Below, in pieces: positions 35,129 through 46,530 of a DNA stretch of 64,000 nt. The notes under the pieces are model-generated. The model was not told where the DNA came from. It searched no databases and was given only the letters and a program-made list of their open reading frames with translations. This stretch comes from Buddleja alternifolia (lineage: Eukaryota; Streptophyta; Magnoliopsida; Lamiales; Scrophulariaceae), in contig CM033393.1 in the NCBI GenBank assembly GCA_019426215.1, positions 8,342,046-8,406,045 on the forward strand. The letters are read 5' to 3'. The translations under genes were made by a program, and so were the position numbers. Numbering within the stretch: the first letter of the stretch is position 1; the number at the start of each line of letters is the position of its first letter.

Positions 35129-37380
35129 CTATTTCTGTTTAGGTACCCATTGTTGCTTGGGTCCTTCAACATTAGTAACATTGTTAGTTTGAATTAGAAC
35201 TTTAGGAACCCATATTTGCCTAGTCTTCATTGTAGGAATATTGGCCTTTTCGGGTTTCACATTGTGTTGTGTGTGCTTTTTGTTCACCTTGTGCTGTGTG
35301 TGCTTTTTGGGTGTATAATAATATCCTCGATTATAATAGTAATCATAATCATAGTCATAATCATAATCATCATAGTAGCGATAATATGATCTAGACCTTT
35401 GTGGATATTGACGCTGGTATTTCATGGGCGCTGGCTTGGGATGCACTTTTAATGTTGGACGCTTAGCGCTTGACTCACAGTGATTAGGTTTATCCTTAGC
35501 CTTTGGAGCGTTCAGATGAACCTTTCTTTGTGAATCATTTGCTTTCGCCTTTCCCTTGCCTGAGTCAGCTTTGGTCTTCTCATTTGTCCTCGTATCATTT
35601 TCGCTTGGTTTAACATGTGTTTGATTTTGTGAACCTTCTTCAACAAAGAAAATACCCTTTCCTTTGTTGTTTGCCGTAACATTAGGTTTGTTTGGTTGTT
35701 TACCGAAGTTGTTGCATCCTAAACCGGTCTTTTCACCAAACATTCTTGTTACCTCAGTCACATTATCCAACTTTCTTGAAGCTTTTGATAATGATGAGAT
35801 GAGTTGCTCTGATTTGGCATGTCTAGCGGTCAAATCAGCTTATCTCTTGACTATTATATCAAGATCGCCTTTTAATTGAATAATCTCACTCTCAAGTGAT
35901 TGGTTTTTCTCAATGCATTGTTGCTGAACTTTCAACTCTGCTTTGAGCGTTACTTTATCTCTTGTGAGTGATGAGATAATAGCGAGATCATTTTGATTTA
36001 TTTTGGCGGCATCTTGAAAATTTTTATAATATTCATTAACTTTGTCAAGTAATTCTTCATAAGAGAGAGGGTAAGATATCTCAGTGTTTACCTCAGGAGA
36101 CGCTTCATCATCTCTGGCCATGAGACAAATAAGCGCTGAGTCATCCACTGGCTCATCATCATCACTACTCTCCTCTGAAGACTCCAAATCTTCAGGTGCG
36201 GACGCTGGTTCTGATTCTGCTAGCAAACCTTGTTGATGAAGGTTGCTCCTGAATTGGTTTCTATCCATATAATCCTGCCTTGAGGGCTTGGATACATTTC
36301 AATAAGGGCAATTTACCTGGTAGTTCCTTGGTTTCCTGCAATTGTAACAAAGGTTAGTTTTCATCTTTTGTTCACTTGTTAACCTTGCAGTGTGTGGTTT
36401 TGAGACCACGGGCGCTGAGAGATTTTGAGTAGACGCTTGGTATTGAGCAGGCGCTTGGGGTGAAGGAACAGAATAAGGAGGCGCTTGGTACTGTTGTTGT
36501 ACTGGAGCGGGCGCTTGATATGAACTCTGTCCTTGATGCTTAGGACTATTTCCTTTCTTTTCATATCTCAAGAACTTTTTGAATCTATTCAGCAAGGCCA
36601 ACTCCTCTTTCTCACTGATATCTGAAGCTTTTTCTTTATTACCCGATTTACCCTTGATTGATGCTACGAGCGCTCCAGACTCAATTACTGGACTGCTCAC
36701 TGCATCACTAGCCGAATTCGACTCAAACTCAAATGCTTTGAGCTCTGAAAAAGCATCTTCTAGAGTTAGGTGATCCAACATATTTGATTCTCTCATAGTT
36801 GTTATCTTCATCAAGAATCTACTAGGTAGACTTCTAAAGATTTTAACCACCATTTCTCGATTCTGTAAATTCATACCCAAGGATGTCAGTTCCGTAACAA
36901 GAGTTGTGAATCTTATGTCCAGTTGCTCTAGAGTCTCATTGGTCGACATCTTAAAGCTGTTAAACCTTTCCTTGGCAATGGAAAGTTTGTTCTCTTTAAT
37001 CTGAGCTGAACCACCACAGATCATGGCTAACTTATCCCAGATTTCCTTAGTTGTGTTGCATGACTTAATCTTATTGAATAGATCGTCATTATCACCAATA
37101 GCTATATAGAGAGCATTCCGACCAACATCGTCCAAATTTGCTCTTCGACGCTCATCTGGAGACCATTCTTGTTTCGGTTTTTCAACGTAACCATCCGGAG
37201 TGTCTTCCGTGGCTCCAGGCGCTCTTGTGATAAATTTATATGTTTTGATTGGCCCATCTAAAATGATATCGCACATGTCATCATCACATGAACAGAGATA
37301 TGTAAATGCTTTGACTTTCCATGTGTCATAATTCGACTCAGTCAGTTTGGGAACTTTAGCAAATGCTATAAAAACAATTT
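35129..37380 (-). pseudogene. Gag of A2
   Basis: Three pieces nearly in line. Piece 36299-37276 (coding-like back to about 37370, where ATA stands at the expected start) has the copia Gag capsid-like domain (KIWDKL-type region EIWDKLAMICGG, ESLEQ-type NETLEQLDIRF). A Pro/Gln/Ala-rich linker and the zinc knuckle CYNCRKPRNYQVNC follow, in which the usual Gly-His is Arg-Asn. Piece 35840-36268 has the acidic patch, ALICLMARD and a coiled coil. Piece 35129-35833 finishes the coiled coil, then EKTGLGCNNFGKQ, a Lys-rich tail and a Tyr/Asp-rich run. Two stops separate the pieces. Confidence 0.88.
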
Positions 37381-37456
37381 TAAAAACAACTAGATTCTGA
37401 AGAAGGATCTAAACAAGCAGTTATCCTTGGAAATTATTAAATTTCAACTTTTAACC

Positions 37457-37468
37457 GCTCTGATACCA
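37457..37468 (-). promoter_or_regulatory. Primer-binding site of A2
   Basis: Minus-strand TGGTATCAGAGC, two bases from the LTR end, as in A1. Confidence 0.88.
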
Positions 37469-37470
37469 CT

Positions 37471-39012
37471 TGTTGGTCCCAAGTGGCATACGAAAGGGTC
37501 TAGAAAGGGGGGTTGAATAGACCCTGAAGTCTTTTTTGACTTCAAAAGTTTCGTATTAAAAATGTTTTGGACGCTTGACTGAACGTTTAATTAAAATATA
37601 GACGCTTAGGCTAAGCGTCTGATGAAGACTGTTTTTAGAAAGTTAACTTAGACTTCAAGATTTGAATACTTTAACCAAGTAAGTTTAAGCGTTCAGTTCT
37701 TTAATCAGTGTTAGCACAGGGAAAAAAATTTAGAGTCTTCTCTTTTGGAAATCTTTAGCGTCACAAGTTGTTTCTAAATTGCCTAGCGTTTGATTGTGTT
37801 TTACTTAATCAATTTATGCAATGATATGATAGATAAGAGAATTGACCGTAAAGTAAAAGACACAATATTTGTAAGGTTCGTTGGGTGATGTAATCCCAAC
37901 TACGTCCTTCTTCTCCTTGAACACTTGGAGGCAATCCACTAAAATGATTCTCAAATAATCACACAGAATCTTCTACAAATTAGAGAGAGATAGATGTCGA
38001 TGACTTGAGCTCCTTGATCACACAGATTTCTGCTCCAAATCACTTCAATCCCCTTGCTTCTTTCACCCAGAAATAATGCAAGCATCCAACTTTGATTTCA
38101 CACAGATCGCGAGGCTTGGATGGGGTTTTTTAAACGGTTTGTTTGATTTTGATGAAGTTCAAACAACTGAAAATATCTCAATAGTAATGTGGTTTCTTCG
38201 AAAAGAATGTTTGAGATATTGGTTGACTGTCTCAGGAATTGATGAAAAGCAAAGAGAATGTTTTCTTGAATATTCTGGCTTTTCTGAAAGTTTAAGGAAT
38301 GAGACTTCAATGCAACAACAATTTGGCTTAGAAATTGATTGTATATTTGGCTGTTGTTGAAGTCCTATTTATAGGCATTCTTGGAGAAAGTGTCCGTTTG
38401 ACAGATGCACAGGCGCGTGTCTCTCACTTCCACGAGTGAACAACTTTTGTCCTTTTTCCTGAAAATCTGCTGCACAAAAGTTGGTGCTGCAGTCTATGAA
38501 TAGTTGACAGTCCAATAGGGTGGCTTCTCCGTACGTCTGAAAGTGCTTATCACATTTAATGCTCTTATCAGCATTTAATGCATTTGAATTAAATGCCCGT
38601 TGGCACTTAATGCGCTGAGAATATTTGCATTAAACTCCTTCTGGACTTAGAAATAGATTCAGGTGAAATCAGTCATTGATGGACGCTTATCCATCCTTGA
38701 ATCACTTATGTCCTATAAGGTAACGCTTGATATAGCTGGTGATTTGGACGCTTGGAGATTTTATCTTCATTCAGACTTCAGGCGCTTGAGTCTTCAAACT
38801 TTACTACTGATAAAGTCACTCAGAAATTATCAGACGCTCAGTCGAAGACTACTTATCCTAACAATCTAGAATAAAAACAAAACAAAGCCTATAAAGCCTA
38901 TTACAAATCTAACGCTTCAAAGCTTATACCAGATTTCTTCTAAAAATCAAGCTTACATATTTTGGGGTCTAACATAAAGTCCTAATTGTCATCTAACATG
39001 AAATTCCTAACA
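37471..39012 (-). repeat. 5' LTR of A2
   Basis: TGTTGGTCCCAAGTGGCATA...ATTCCTAACA, 1542 bp, uninterrupted. It is the reference for rejoining the split left LTR. TATA box in element sense (CTATAAATAG) at 38365-38374; the target duplication ATTAT follows. Confidence 0.93.
38365..38374 (-). promoter_or_regulatory. LTR TATA box of A2
   Basis: CTATAAATAG on the minus strand, a textbook plant TATA box, conserved in the other A2 LTR (8395-8404). Confidence 0.65.
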
Positions 39013-39429
39013 ATTATTAATTAGTTCCTCCCTGACCTTATATGCAGTGCATTAGCCTCCCGCGTTCAAATAATTATTGTGAATGCAGAATTGCTTTATA
39101 AAGGGGTAAGAGAAGATTTTGTTGTAGCCAGCAAGACGAGGATAATAATGAATAAACTGATCTAGATTTGCTTACTTTTTTTAGTGCATTACATACACAC
39201 TTCCTCACTTTTTGTTTTTTTTCTTCTTATAACCTGAAATTTTATAGCTGACAAAACAAACACTACATTGTTTGGCCACTAGAGCCGTAAATACAGTCAC
39301 CAACATCCATTATACGAGAAAACTACAAAAGGAAATATACTGTTAACGGAGATGATGTCCATTATACAAGAAAATTATAAAAGGAAATATATTTCCTTAT
39401 ATGGTTTCTTTGTACACACCATTAGTGGA
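39013..39429. other. Gap between nest I and nest II
   Basis: AT-rich unassigned sequence. CCATTATACRAGAAAAYTAY and its following bases occur twice (about 39308-39341 and 39358-39391), a local duplication. Confidence 0.5.
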
Positions 39430-40756
39430 TGTTAGGTCTCATATTCTAAATATTTTCATCATGTTTTACCTCACCTTTATCTCTATTTTATGCCTTGTAG
39501 TTAATGTTTTCCGTTATTTTTAGCCTAATTTACGTATTTTGATTTCTAAGTCGTTTCAATGCTTTTGTAGGCATAAGAACGATTGTTTTGATGAGTTGAA
39601 GAAGTGTTTATTATGAGAATAAAGAAGGCTAACTAAGAGGACTTAAAGAAATGCACTAGAGAGGCCACAAGAGAAAGTTTCGATGAAGAAAAATTAAGAG
39701 AAAAAATTATGTACAGCCAGATTGCATGGTTGTGAAGATATTCTGCACAGTTGTGCAGCTGCAGATTTTATATTTTTATGGGCCTCGTTTTTATGTATTG
39801 AATGGGCCTAATTCTTGTATCTAAGATTCCTTTTAAGTTAAGGAAAGAGGGAAAAACGTTTTTAGGCTAGATAAGAGATTAGAGAGTCATATTCTTGAGC
39901 GAGAAGACTTGGAGAGAAAGAAAGAAAATTACCTTGAAGAAAGAAAAGAGGATTTCTTGAATCCGTGTCAATCAAGAGGAGATTTCTTGGATTTTAAAGC
40001 TTCCATCTTCTCAAGTTGTATTTCTCCATTCCTCCATTGTTGAACATGAGTATTTTTAATTTAATGCAAATTATTTCTTATTTTTCTCTAATTATGCATA
40101 GCTGAATTATTTTTTAGGGTTTAAGATGTAGTCTTGAGTATTAATATGGATTGTTGATATTCATTTGGTTATTTCTTGCTTGAATTAATCTATCAATGAG
40201 GGCTTAATGCTTGTAGATAATTGGCCACCAAATACATAATTTAAAATGAATTGAGAAGTATCGGGAGGTGAATTAATTCATTAGTTCGGATTTGATAGAC
40301 GTTTTTAAATTACTTAATAGCGATATTAGTAATTGTGCATAAGCCTAGCTAACGAATTTCATGAAAATTAATGGATTCATCTAGATTAGTTGTTGATCAT
40401 GGGAGTGACGAGAACGAGTTAGTTGGGTACTCATGGAGATCTCAGGAGAGTATCCATGTTATTAAGAAAATTCGGGTCTTTAACGAATGCAAGAATTGAC
40501 AATCCAATGATGTTCATAATTCATAGAAATACCTTGATGAAGTCTTAATGCCTAGATTTTTCCATTCAATGTTTTATCATTTATTTAATTCCGGTTCACT
40601 CATTTTTGATTTTAATTAGTTAAAATCTCATATCTTGATAATCGATAGTCTAAATAATGGAATAAACTTGGTTTGGTACTTGATAACCTTCCTTGTGGAG
40701 ACGATCTTACTTACTCTACATTATTTGTTGACCCTGTGTTGTTACGGGTGTTAACA
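39430..40756 (+). repeat. 5' LTR of D
   Basis: TGTTAGGTCTCATATTCTAA...GGGTGTTAACA, 1327 bp, matching 57364-58668 along its length. Confidence 0.9.
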
Positions 40757-40758
40757 AA

Positions 40759-40777
40759 TTGGCATCGTTGTCAGGGA
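40759..40777 (+). promoter_or_regulatory. Primer-binding site of D
   Basis: TTGGCATCGTTGTCAGGGA, two bases after the LTR. It resembles the TGGCGCCGTTG-type site of Athila/Tat gypsy elements, with CpG-type transitions. Confidence 0.75.
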
Positions 40778-40904
40778 AGGCAACAAATAGTCAATATCAA
40801 TAACAAGTTGATTCTTATTAGTTTAGACATTTTTCTTTATTTATTTCTTTTTGTTTTGGATTTTTATTTGTTTGAACTTTAATACTTGAGATTCTTGTTT
40901 CAGA

Positions 40905-41413
40905 ATGGCTGAGGAGCAGAGAACTCTTAGGGATTATGCTACGCCAACATTTCAGAATTTAGCTTCGAGCATAGTTGTGCCTAATGTTCAGGCTTTTGAG
41001 TTAAAACCAGCCCTAATACAGATGCTACAAAATAATGCCTGTGAAGGGGATATTGAGAAGGAAGATCCACATTCCCATATGGGGAATTTTCTAGAGATAT
41101 GCAACACATTAAAGATGAATGGAGTCTCTGAAGATGCCATTCGGTTGTGACTCTTCCCATTCTCACTTGCTAAAAGAAGTGGTTGAGAAACTAGCTGGCA
41201 AACAAGTTCACTACTTGGAATGATTTACTGACTACATTTCTCACTCTATCAGCTCAATTGCCCTCATTGAGCATATTTGTGCTTAGAAAATGCCCCCATC
41301 ATGATATTCCAAGCTGGATGCTTGTACAAACTTTCTACAATGGTTTGTTACATAGCATCCGTATGAATATCGATGCCACTGGAGGAGGAAATTTTATGGC
41401 TAAGAATCCAGAT
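40905..41413 (+). pseudogene. Gypsy gag of D, N-terminal part
   Basis: Starts at ATG 40905 with MAEEQRTLRDYATP, the usual start of Athila-like Gag, and runs through FELKPALIQMLQNN and FLEICNTLKMNGVSEDAIRL to a TGA at 41148-41150. Beyond it the same protein can be followed with frameshifts (LFPFSL, RKCPHHDIPSWMLVQTFYNG) to MAKNPD at 41413. There H1 is inserted. Around 30 residues usually found between the FL and RKCPHH segments are missing. Gag continues at 53218. Confidence 0.82.
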
Positions 41414-41429
41414 TAGGGGTGTTCATGAG

Positions 41430-41640
41430 CCGAGCTTGGTATTTTTTCAAGCTCGAGCTCGAGCTCAAGTTTTTCTATTTGAGCTTGAGTTCGAACTCGA
41501 GCTCGTTGAGCCGGGTATAAAAGAGCTCGGGATCGAGCTCGTAGCCAAATATTGAGCTCGGCTCGAGCTAGTGAGCTTGATAGATTTTAAACTTGCGCCC
41601 AGGCTCGTGAGCTCGAGATCGAGTTGGGCTAGAGCTCAAA
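41430..41640. repeat. GAGCTCGAGCTC-type subterminal repeats of H1
   Basis: Numerous AGCTCGAGCTC and GAGCTTGAG copies in both orientations, just inside the left terminus; likely transposase-binding region. Confidence 0.65.
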
Positions 41641-42070
41641 TTTACATTATAGCATAAAACACACAAATCTGTGGATTCAACCTAGAATTTACACAGGGAG
41701 TCATTCCTCTGTTATAGAAGTCCACAATGACTGTAAATAAGAAAATGTAAATGAATTAGCTGTTGTAACAAGAAGCTGCTAGCTACTGTAACATTTTACA
41801 ATTTTCTCTCAAACAGCTCTCTGTCCAATTCTCAACATTTATCCTTAAAAAAACAACTACTAAACCAAACATATATATCAACATGAATCAAGCAACCACT
41901 CGTTAATTCTAGCATATTAATCAATAAACCAACACAAATACAAATACATAACACATATTAATATCAATTGAATACATCCATTAATAAAATCAATATAACC
42001 GAACTACTACGTCAATAAAATCAATTCAAACCAAACCCATCTGTCGACATAAATTAATAGATAACTAACG

Positions 42071-42420
42071 CCAAAATATAACATGGAATAACATACCATA
42101 ATAATCAAACAGATCCATCAAAAGTTTCATCCAACTAGTAATTACAACTATTCTCTTTAACTAATAATATGTACGGAAGATACAAAGTTTCATCCAGACA
42201 TAAATTTAAAATAATTGACACGGATGATATGTTATCTTCCACCAAAAGATAACATGGATCAACGTACCATAATAATCAAGCAGATCCATCAAAAGCTCCA
42301 TCCAACTAGTAATTACAACTATTCTATTTAACTACTAATATATACGGAAGACAGAAAGTTTCATCCAAACCTAAATTTACAATAAATTGACACAGATGAT
42401 ATGTAATCTTCCACCAAAAG
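42071..42420. repeat. Tandem duplication of 171 bp in H1
   Basis: Copies 42071-42241 and 42242-42411 both run from CCAAAAKATAACATGGA to ATCTTCCA, with scattered differences; a third copy begins at 42412. Confidence 0.85.
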
Positions 42421-42659
42421 AATTGATATCGTTCTTCCACCACGAGCTTGAACTAAAAGAAAACAATATAAAAAGGTTATTTACATTATTATATTAACTA
42501 ATGCATATATATATATATATATTATATATCTTACCGATGAAAATCACCCATTAGTAGTATCACCATCAACGGGGAGGACCACATGTATCGGTTTCTTTTC
42601 ATTCTGCAATTAATAAAAGCATTTAGTACAACAATGATAACAAAATTATGTTAACAATT

Positions 42660-44102
42660 ATAAAACACAAATCCGAAGCTTTTGAAAAGTTTAAAGAGTT
42701 TAGGATTGAAGTAGAAAAACAACTAAGTCATAGTATTAAGACACTTCGATCTGATCGGGGAGGAGAATACTTAAGTAAAGAATTCCTTAGTTATCTTAAA
42801 GAAAATGGGATTCTCTTTCAGTGGACTCCGCCTGGAACACCACAATTGAATGTGGTATATGAGCGAAGGAATAGGACTTTATTAGATATGGTCTGTTCCA
42901 TCGTGAGTTTCACTGAAATTCCTCCATCTATCTGGGGTTATGCCTTAGAAACTGCGGCTTATCCATTAAATAGATTGCCTTCCAAATCAGTGCCCAAAAC
43001 GCCTTATGAGTTATGGAGTGGTAAACCAGCCTCATATAAATATCTTCGAGTATGGCATTGTTCAGTCTATGTGAGAAAGCTAGTGGGAGATAAGTTAGAG
43101 TCGAGGTCTAGCTTATGTAAAATTGTGGGGTACCCTAAAGAAACTGCGGGGTACTACTTTTATGATCCATCGGAACAAAAGGTGTTTGTTTTGAGGAATG
43201 CCGTATTCTTAGAGAAGGTGTTTCTATTAGATAGAAAGGGCGAGATCATAGAACTTGAAGAAGTTCAAGAACCACAAATTATCTCACAAACTTTGGAAAT
43301 ACAAACACAAGAAAACGCCAAAATATCTAATACACAACCTCCGAGAAGATCCGAAAGGATTCGAGGGCCACCTGAGAGGTATGGTCTATTACTAGAAAGT
43401 AATATGAAGGAGCTTCAAGTGTATGAAGATCTAAGAAGCTACAATGAAGCAATATGTGATATTGATTCGGGTAAGCGGCAAAGTGCCATGGAATCTGAAT
43501 TGGACTCAACGTACTCTAACAAAGTATGGACCTTGGTAGATCAACCGGAGGGTATAGTACCCCATTGGTTGTAAGTGGATCTATAAGCGAAACCTTGGAG
43601 TAAATGGTGACCTATAAAGCTAGTCTAGTGGCAAAAGGTTACACTCACAGAGAGGGTATTGACTATGAAATTTTTTTTTCGCCAGTAGCAATGCTTAAAT
43701 TCATTAGGATTCTGCTTGCAATATCTGCTCATTATGATTATGAAATATGGCAGATGAATGTGAAAATCGCCTTTCTCAATGGAAACATAGAGGAAGAGAT
43801 TTACATGAAACAACCAGAAGGTTTCATATCTAGTGGGAGTGAGTAAAAGGTTTGCAAAATCCAAAAGTCCATTTATAGACCAAAGTAAGCATCCCGAAGT
43901 TGGAACATCTGTTTTGTGAAACTATAAGGATGAATGGTTTTATTGAAAATGAAGATGAACCATGTGTATACAAGAAAATCAGTGGGAGTGCAGTGACATT
44001 CTTTGTACTTTATGTTGATGATAATCTACTCATTGGGAATGATGTAGAAATGATGCAATCGACTAAAGTATGGTTATCCACCAAATTCTCCATGAAAAAC
44101 TT
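42660..44102 (+). pseudogene. Copia pol fragment E' (integrase to RT)
   Basis: Starts abruptly at KHKSEAFEKF, inside the integrase core, and includes LRSDRGGEYLS, PYELWSGKPASYKYLRVW and the acidic linker, in one frame of 308 codons (42648-43574). Further broken pieces carry KASLVAKGYTHREG, MNVKIAFLNGN and LYVDDNLLIGND, and it ends at SMKNLG near 44102. It is a second copy of the sequence at 48050-49500, with fewer stops in the integrase. DDN replaces the usual hydrophobic residue after the catalytic pair. No LTR precedes it. Confidence 0.85.
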
Positions 44103-44744
44103 AGGACATGTAGAGGACATGTAGAGAACGAAATTTTCATAGCTTCACAAGCCAAAAAAATTTCGTTCCTCTTACATAGAAAATCATTTCTCTCTCTCTT
44201 TCATATAGTGTTCTTGAGTTCTTGATTATTCATCAAAAATCTTGAATTCAAGATTTCTTCCAAAGTACTTAGAGAAGTAATTTTTTGCTTTCACCTTAAT
44301 CCCATACACTATTACTTAGAGTTAGAATAAACTTTTATAGATCAACCTAACTAAAGATTATAAACGAGTGGGTATCCCGGGTATGGATCAACTTTAGAGG
44401 AGAAACACTTGAGTCTCTAAAGTGAATCAAGAATCTAGGAATGGGTGAATTTTGGTGGAGGAATTCGCAATCTTCATCAAAGAAAAGAAGGAGTCGGTTG
44501 ATTCAAAAAACAATGAGCAAGCTAGGGAGCTTATGTTAAGGAAGAAGAAATTCTTCGATTTTTGTAAAAAATCGAATAAGGTAAGATCTTCTTTATTTAA
44601 GTTTTAAATAACTAGTGTAGAGATGCGCAAGCCTATGATACGTGATAAGCCCATGGGATTAATAAACTCGCATGTTTAAATCTTAGAAACTAAAATTTTA
44701 ATTTTTCGCTGTGCTTAGTCAGGCTATATGTAAATTTCCCAACA
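44103..44744 (+). repeat. Truncated LTR between E' and E
   Basis: Matches the last 620 or so bases of the 3' LTR (from about 51695), ends CCCAACA, and is followed by a primer-binding site. It starts just after the TATA position of the full LTR. AGGACATGTAG is present twice in tandem at the fusion. Confidence 0.88.
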
Positions 44745-44745
44745 G

Positions 44746-44758
44746 TGGTATCAGAGCC
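44746..44758 (+). promoter_or_regulatory. Primer-binding site of E
   Basis: TGGTATCAGAGCC, one base after the LTR end. Confidence 0.88.
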
Positions 44759-46530
44759 TGGGGCTCGCGCATAGTTATGCATGATCCGTTTTATTTTAAT
44801 CGTTACATGTGATGTATGTTTAAAATTTATAAATTCATGAATTTTGTTGATTTGGGGATTTTCATAAAAACTATTTATTTTCAATTTTTAAAAGTTGTTT
44901 AAATTTGAAATTATTTTATATAATGAGATTACTTGGAAATCGGATCCGATGTGGTGTTCTGAACACCTGACATTCGACCCGTTGCCCGGGCCAAAGTGTC
45001 GGGCGTTGCGTGCGTTGTATGTGTTGGATGATACACATGAATGAGATTTAGAATCCCATTTATAATTAAACTACACATGTGTTAATAAATTAGAATTATT
45101 TAAAGTATATCATGCAATTTAGATTTGCATGCATTACGTCCAACTAGCAGCCAAATATGATTGATAGTGGCAATGGTATTCTAATTGGATTTGGAATACA
45201 ATTTGTGATTATGAGTAGTTTCATAAAATTAATATACATGCCAAGGGGCTGTTTCGAACAGCTCCATTACACGCGAATACGGGCTGTCTAAAATTGCCTC
45301 CGGGTGACCCGACCCAATAGTCGGGAAACGGGTTGTCGACCCGTTTTTGTATATCGAATTTTTCTAAAAATTTAATTTTATTTAAAAAGTATTTTAAATT
45401 GTTTAATTTTGGAAAAATCAAGTTTTATTGAGAAACCCCGAATTGATTTAATTTGTGAGGAATATTTGGTAAATTAAGAATTTACATATGCTTTTATGAG
45501 TTGATATGCATGATGGAATTTTGAGGCCATTAGGATTGTAAAAGCATGTTTATTTTTTGTTATTTATTTATTCGCCTTGCCGGTATTCGATCCTTGATGG
45601 CTCTAGATAGGATCGATTTAAATATGACCCAAAATCTCCATGTTATATTTCATGTATGAAATGCATGATTTTATATATGAGATGCATGATTTTATGTATG
45701 TGATGCATGATTTTATGATATGCATGATTTATGTATGAGATGCACGATTCTATGTATAAGATGCATATTTGTATAAGATACATGTTTTTAAGATTATGCT
45801 TGTCTTTTATATTCTTTTCATGTGTTGTTGGACTTGTTTAGGATAGAGACTTAGATAAGATAATCGAAATGATGAGACCTTTTCATAATATACTAAAAAT
45901 CCCTTACTTATTTGATAAGTTTACAAAATCTTAATGATTTTAATTTTAATTTAATATGGGATAAAATTAAACGGAGTTTAATATTTCATGCCTACCATAA
46001 AAAATAATAGCATGTCGGTGATACTTATGTAGATTAGTCAATCATTGCAAGTGAGACTTTCTATAATGAGAAAGTCGTGATTGTTACTAAGCATACAGAT
46101 GCACATGGGTAATTTATCCTCTAAGTTGACCATTGCAAGTGGAACTTTTTTGTTGGATTATTTACATGTAGGTTTGATGGGTCTAACTTAACATAGGAGC
46201 AACATGGGGGCGCATAAAATTGAAGTACATGTGAAACATGAGCTAAAATAATTGAGGGTTACATGGGGATGTAATTGACAAGTGTGGTCTACCTTTTTAA
46301 TTATTATGTATGTGTCGATAAAATTGGGATGTGTAATAATTAAATTGGACTTCAAACTCACTAAGAAATATTATTTTTCTCGAATTCTTTATTGAGGGTT
46401 ATTGAATTTGAATTAAATAGTGGGAGTTCATTTATGATTAAAAGTCCTTAAAATCATATCTACACATAATGTATTAAACATCTTCTTAATCTCCATTTCG
46501 CTTTAATTTGTAGATAACTAGATATCTAAG
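44759..46530 (+). other. Long leader of E
   Basis: About 1.77 kb with no recognised coding region; the same length class as the leader of C. TATGWATGAGATGCATGATT-type repeats lie at about 45645-45785. Inverted repeats around ATTGCAAGTG motifs lie at 46031-46190 (see findings). Confidence 0.6.

Larger units (their letters stand above)
7486..39012 (-). mobile_element. Sirevirus-like copia element A2 (host of nest I)
   Basis: A complete but interrupted minus-strand element. The left LTR is 7486-8695 plus 21441-21798, the internal region 21799-23826 plus 32510-37470, and the right (5') LTR 37471-39012. Outside both ends lies ATTAT (7481-7485 and 39013-39017), a perfect 5-bp target-site duplication. 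Gag with a coiled coil after the zinc knuckle, the DKTGLG-like motif, the WYxxSGSSRHMTG protease and an extra ORF after pol are features I associate with the Sirevirus (SIRE/Maximus) lineage. A1 and B were inserted into it later. Confidence 0.92.

Noticed and set aside
41430..41640. CRISPR-like or operator array of GAGCTCGAGC repeats
   Set aside because: Repeats are contiguous and palindromic, lack unique spacers and lie in an hAT subterminal region.
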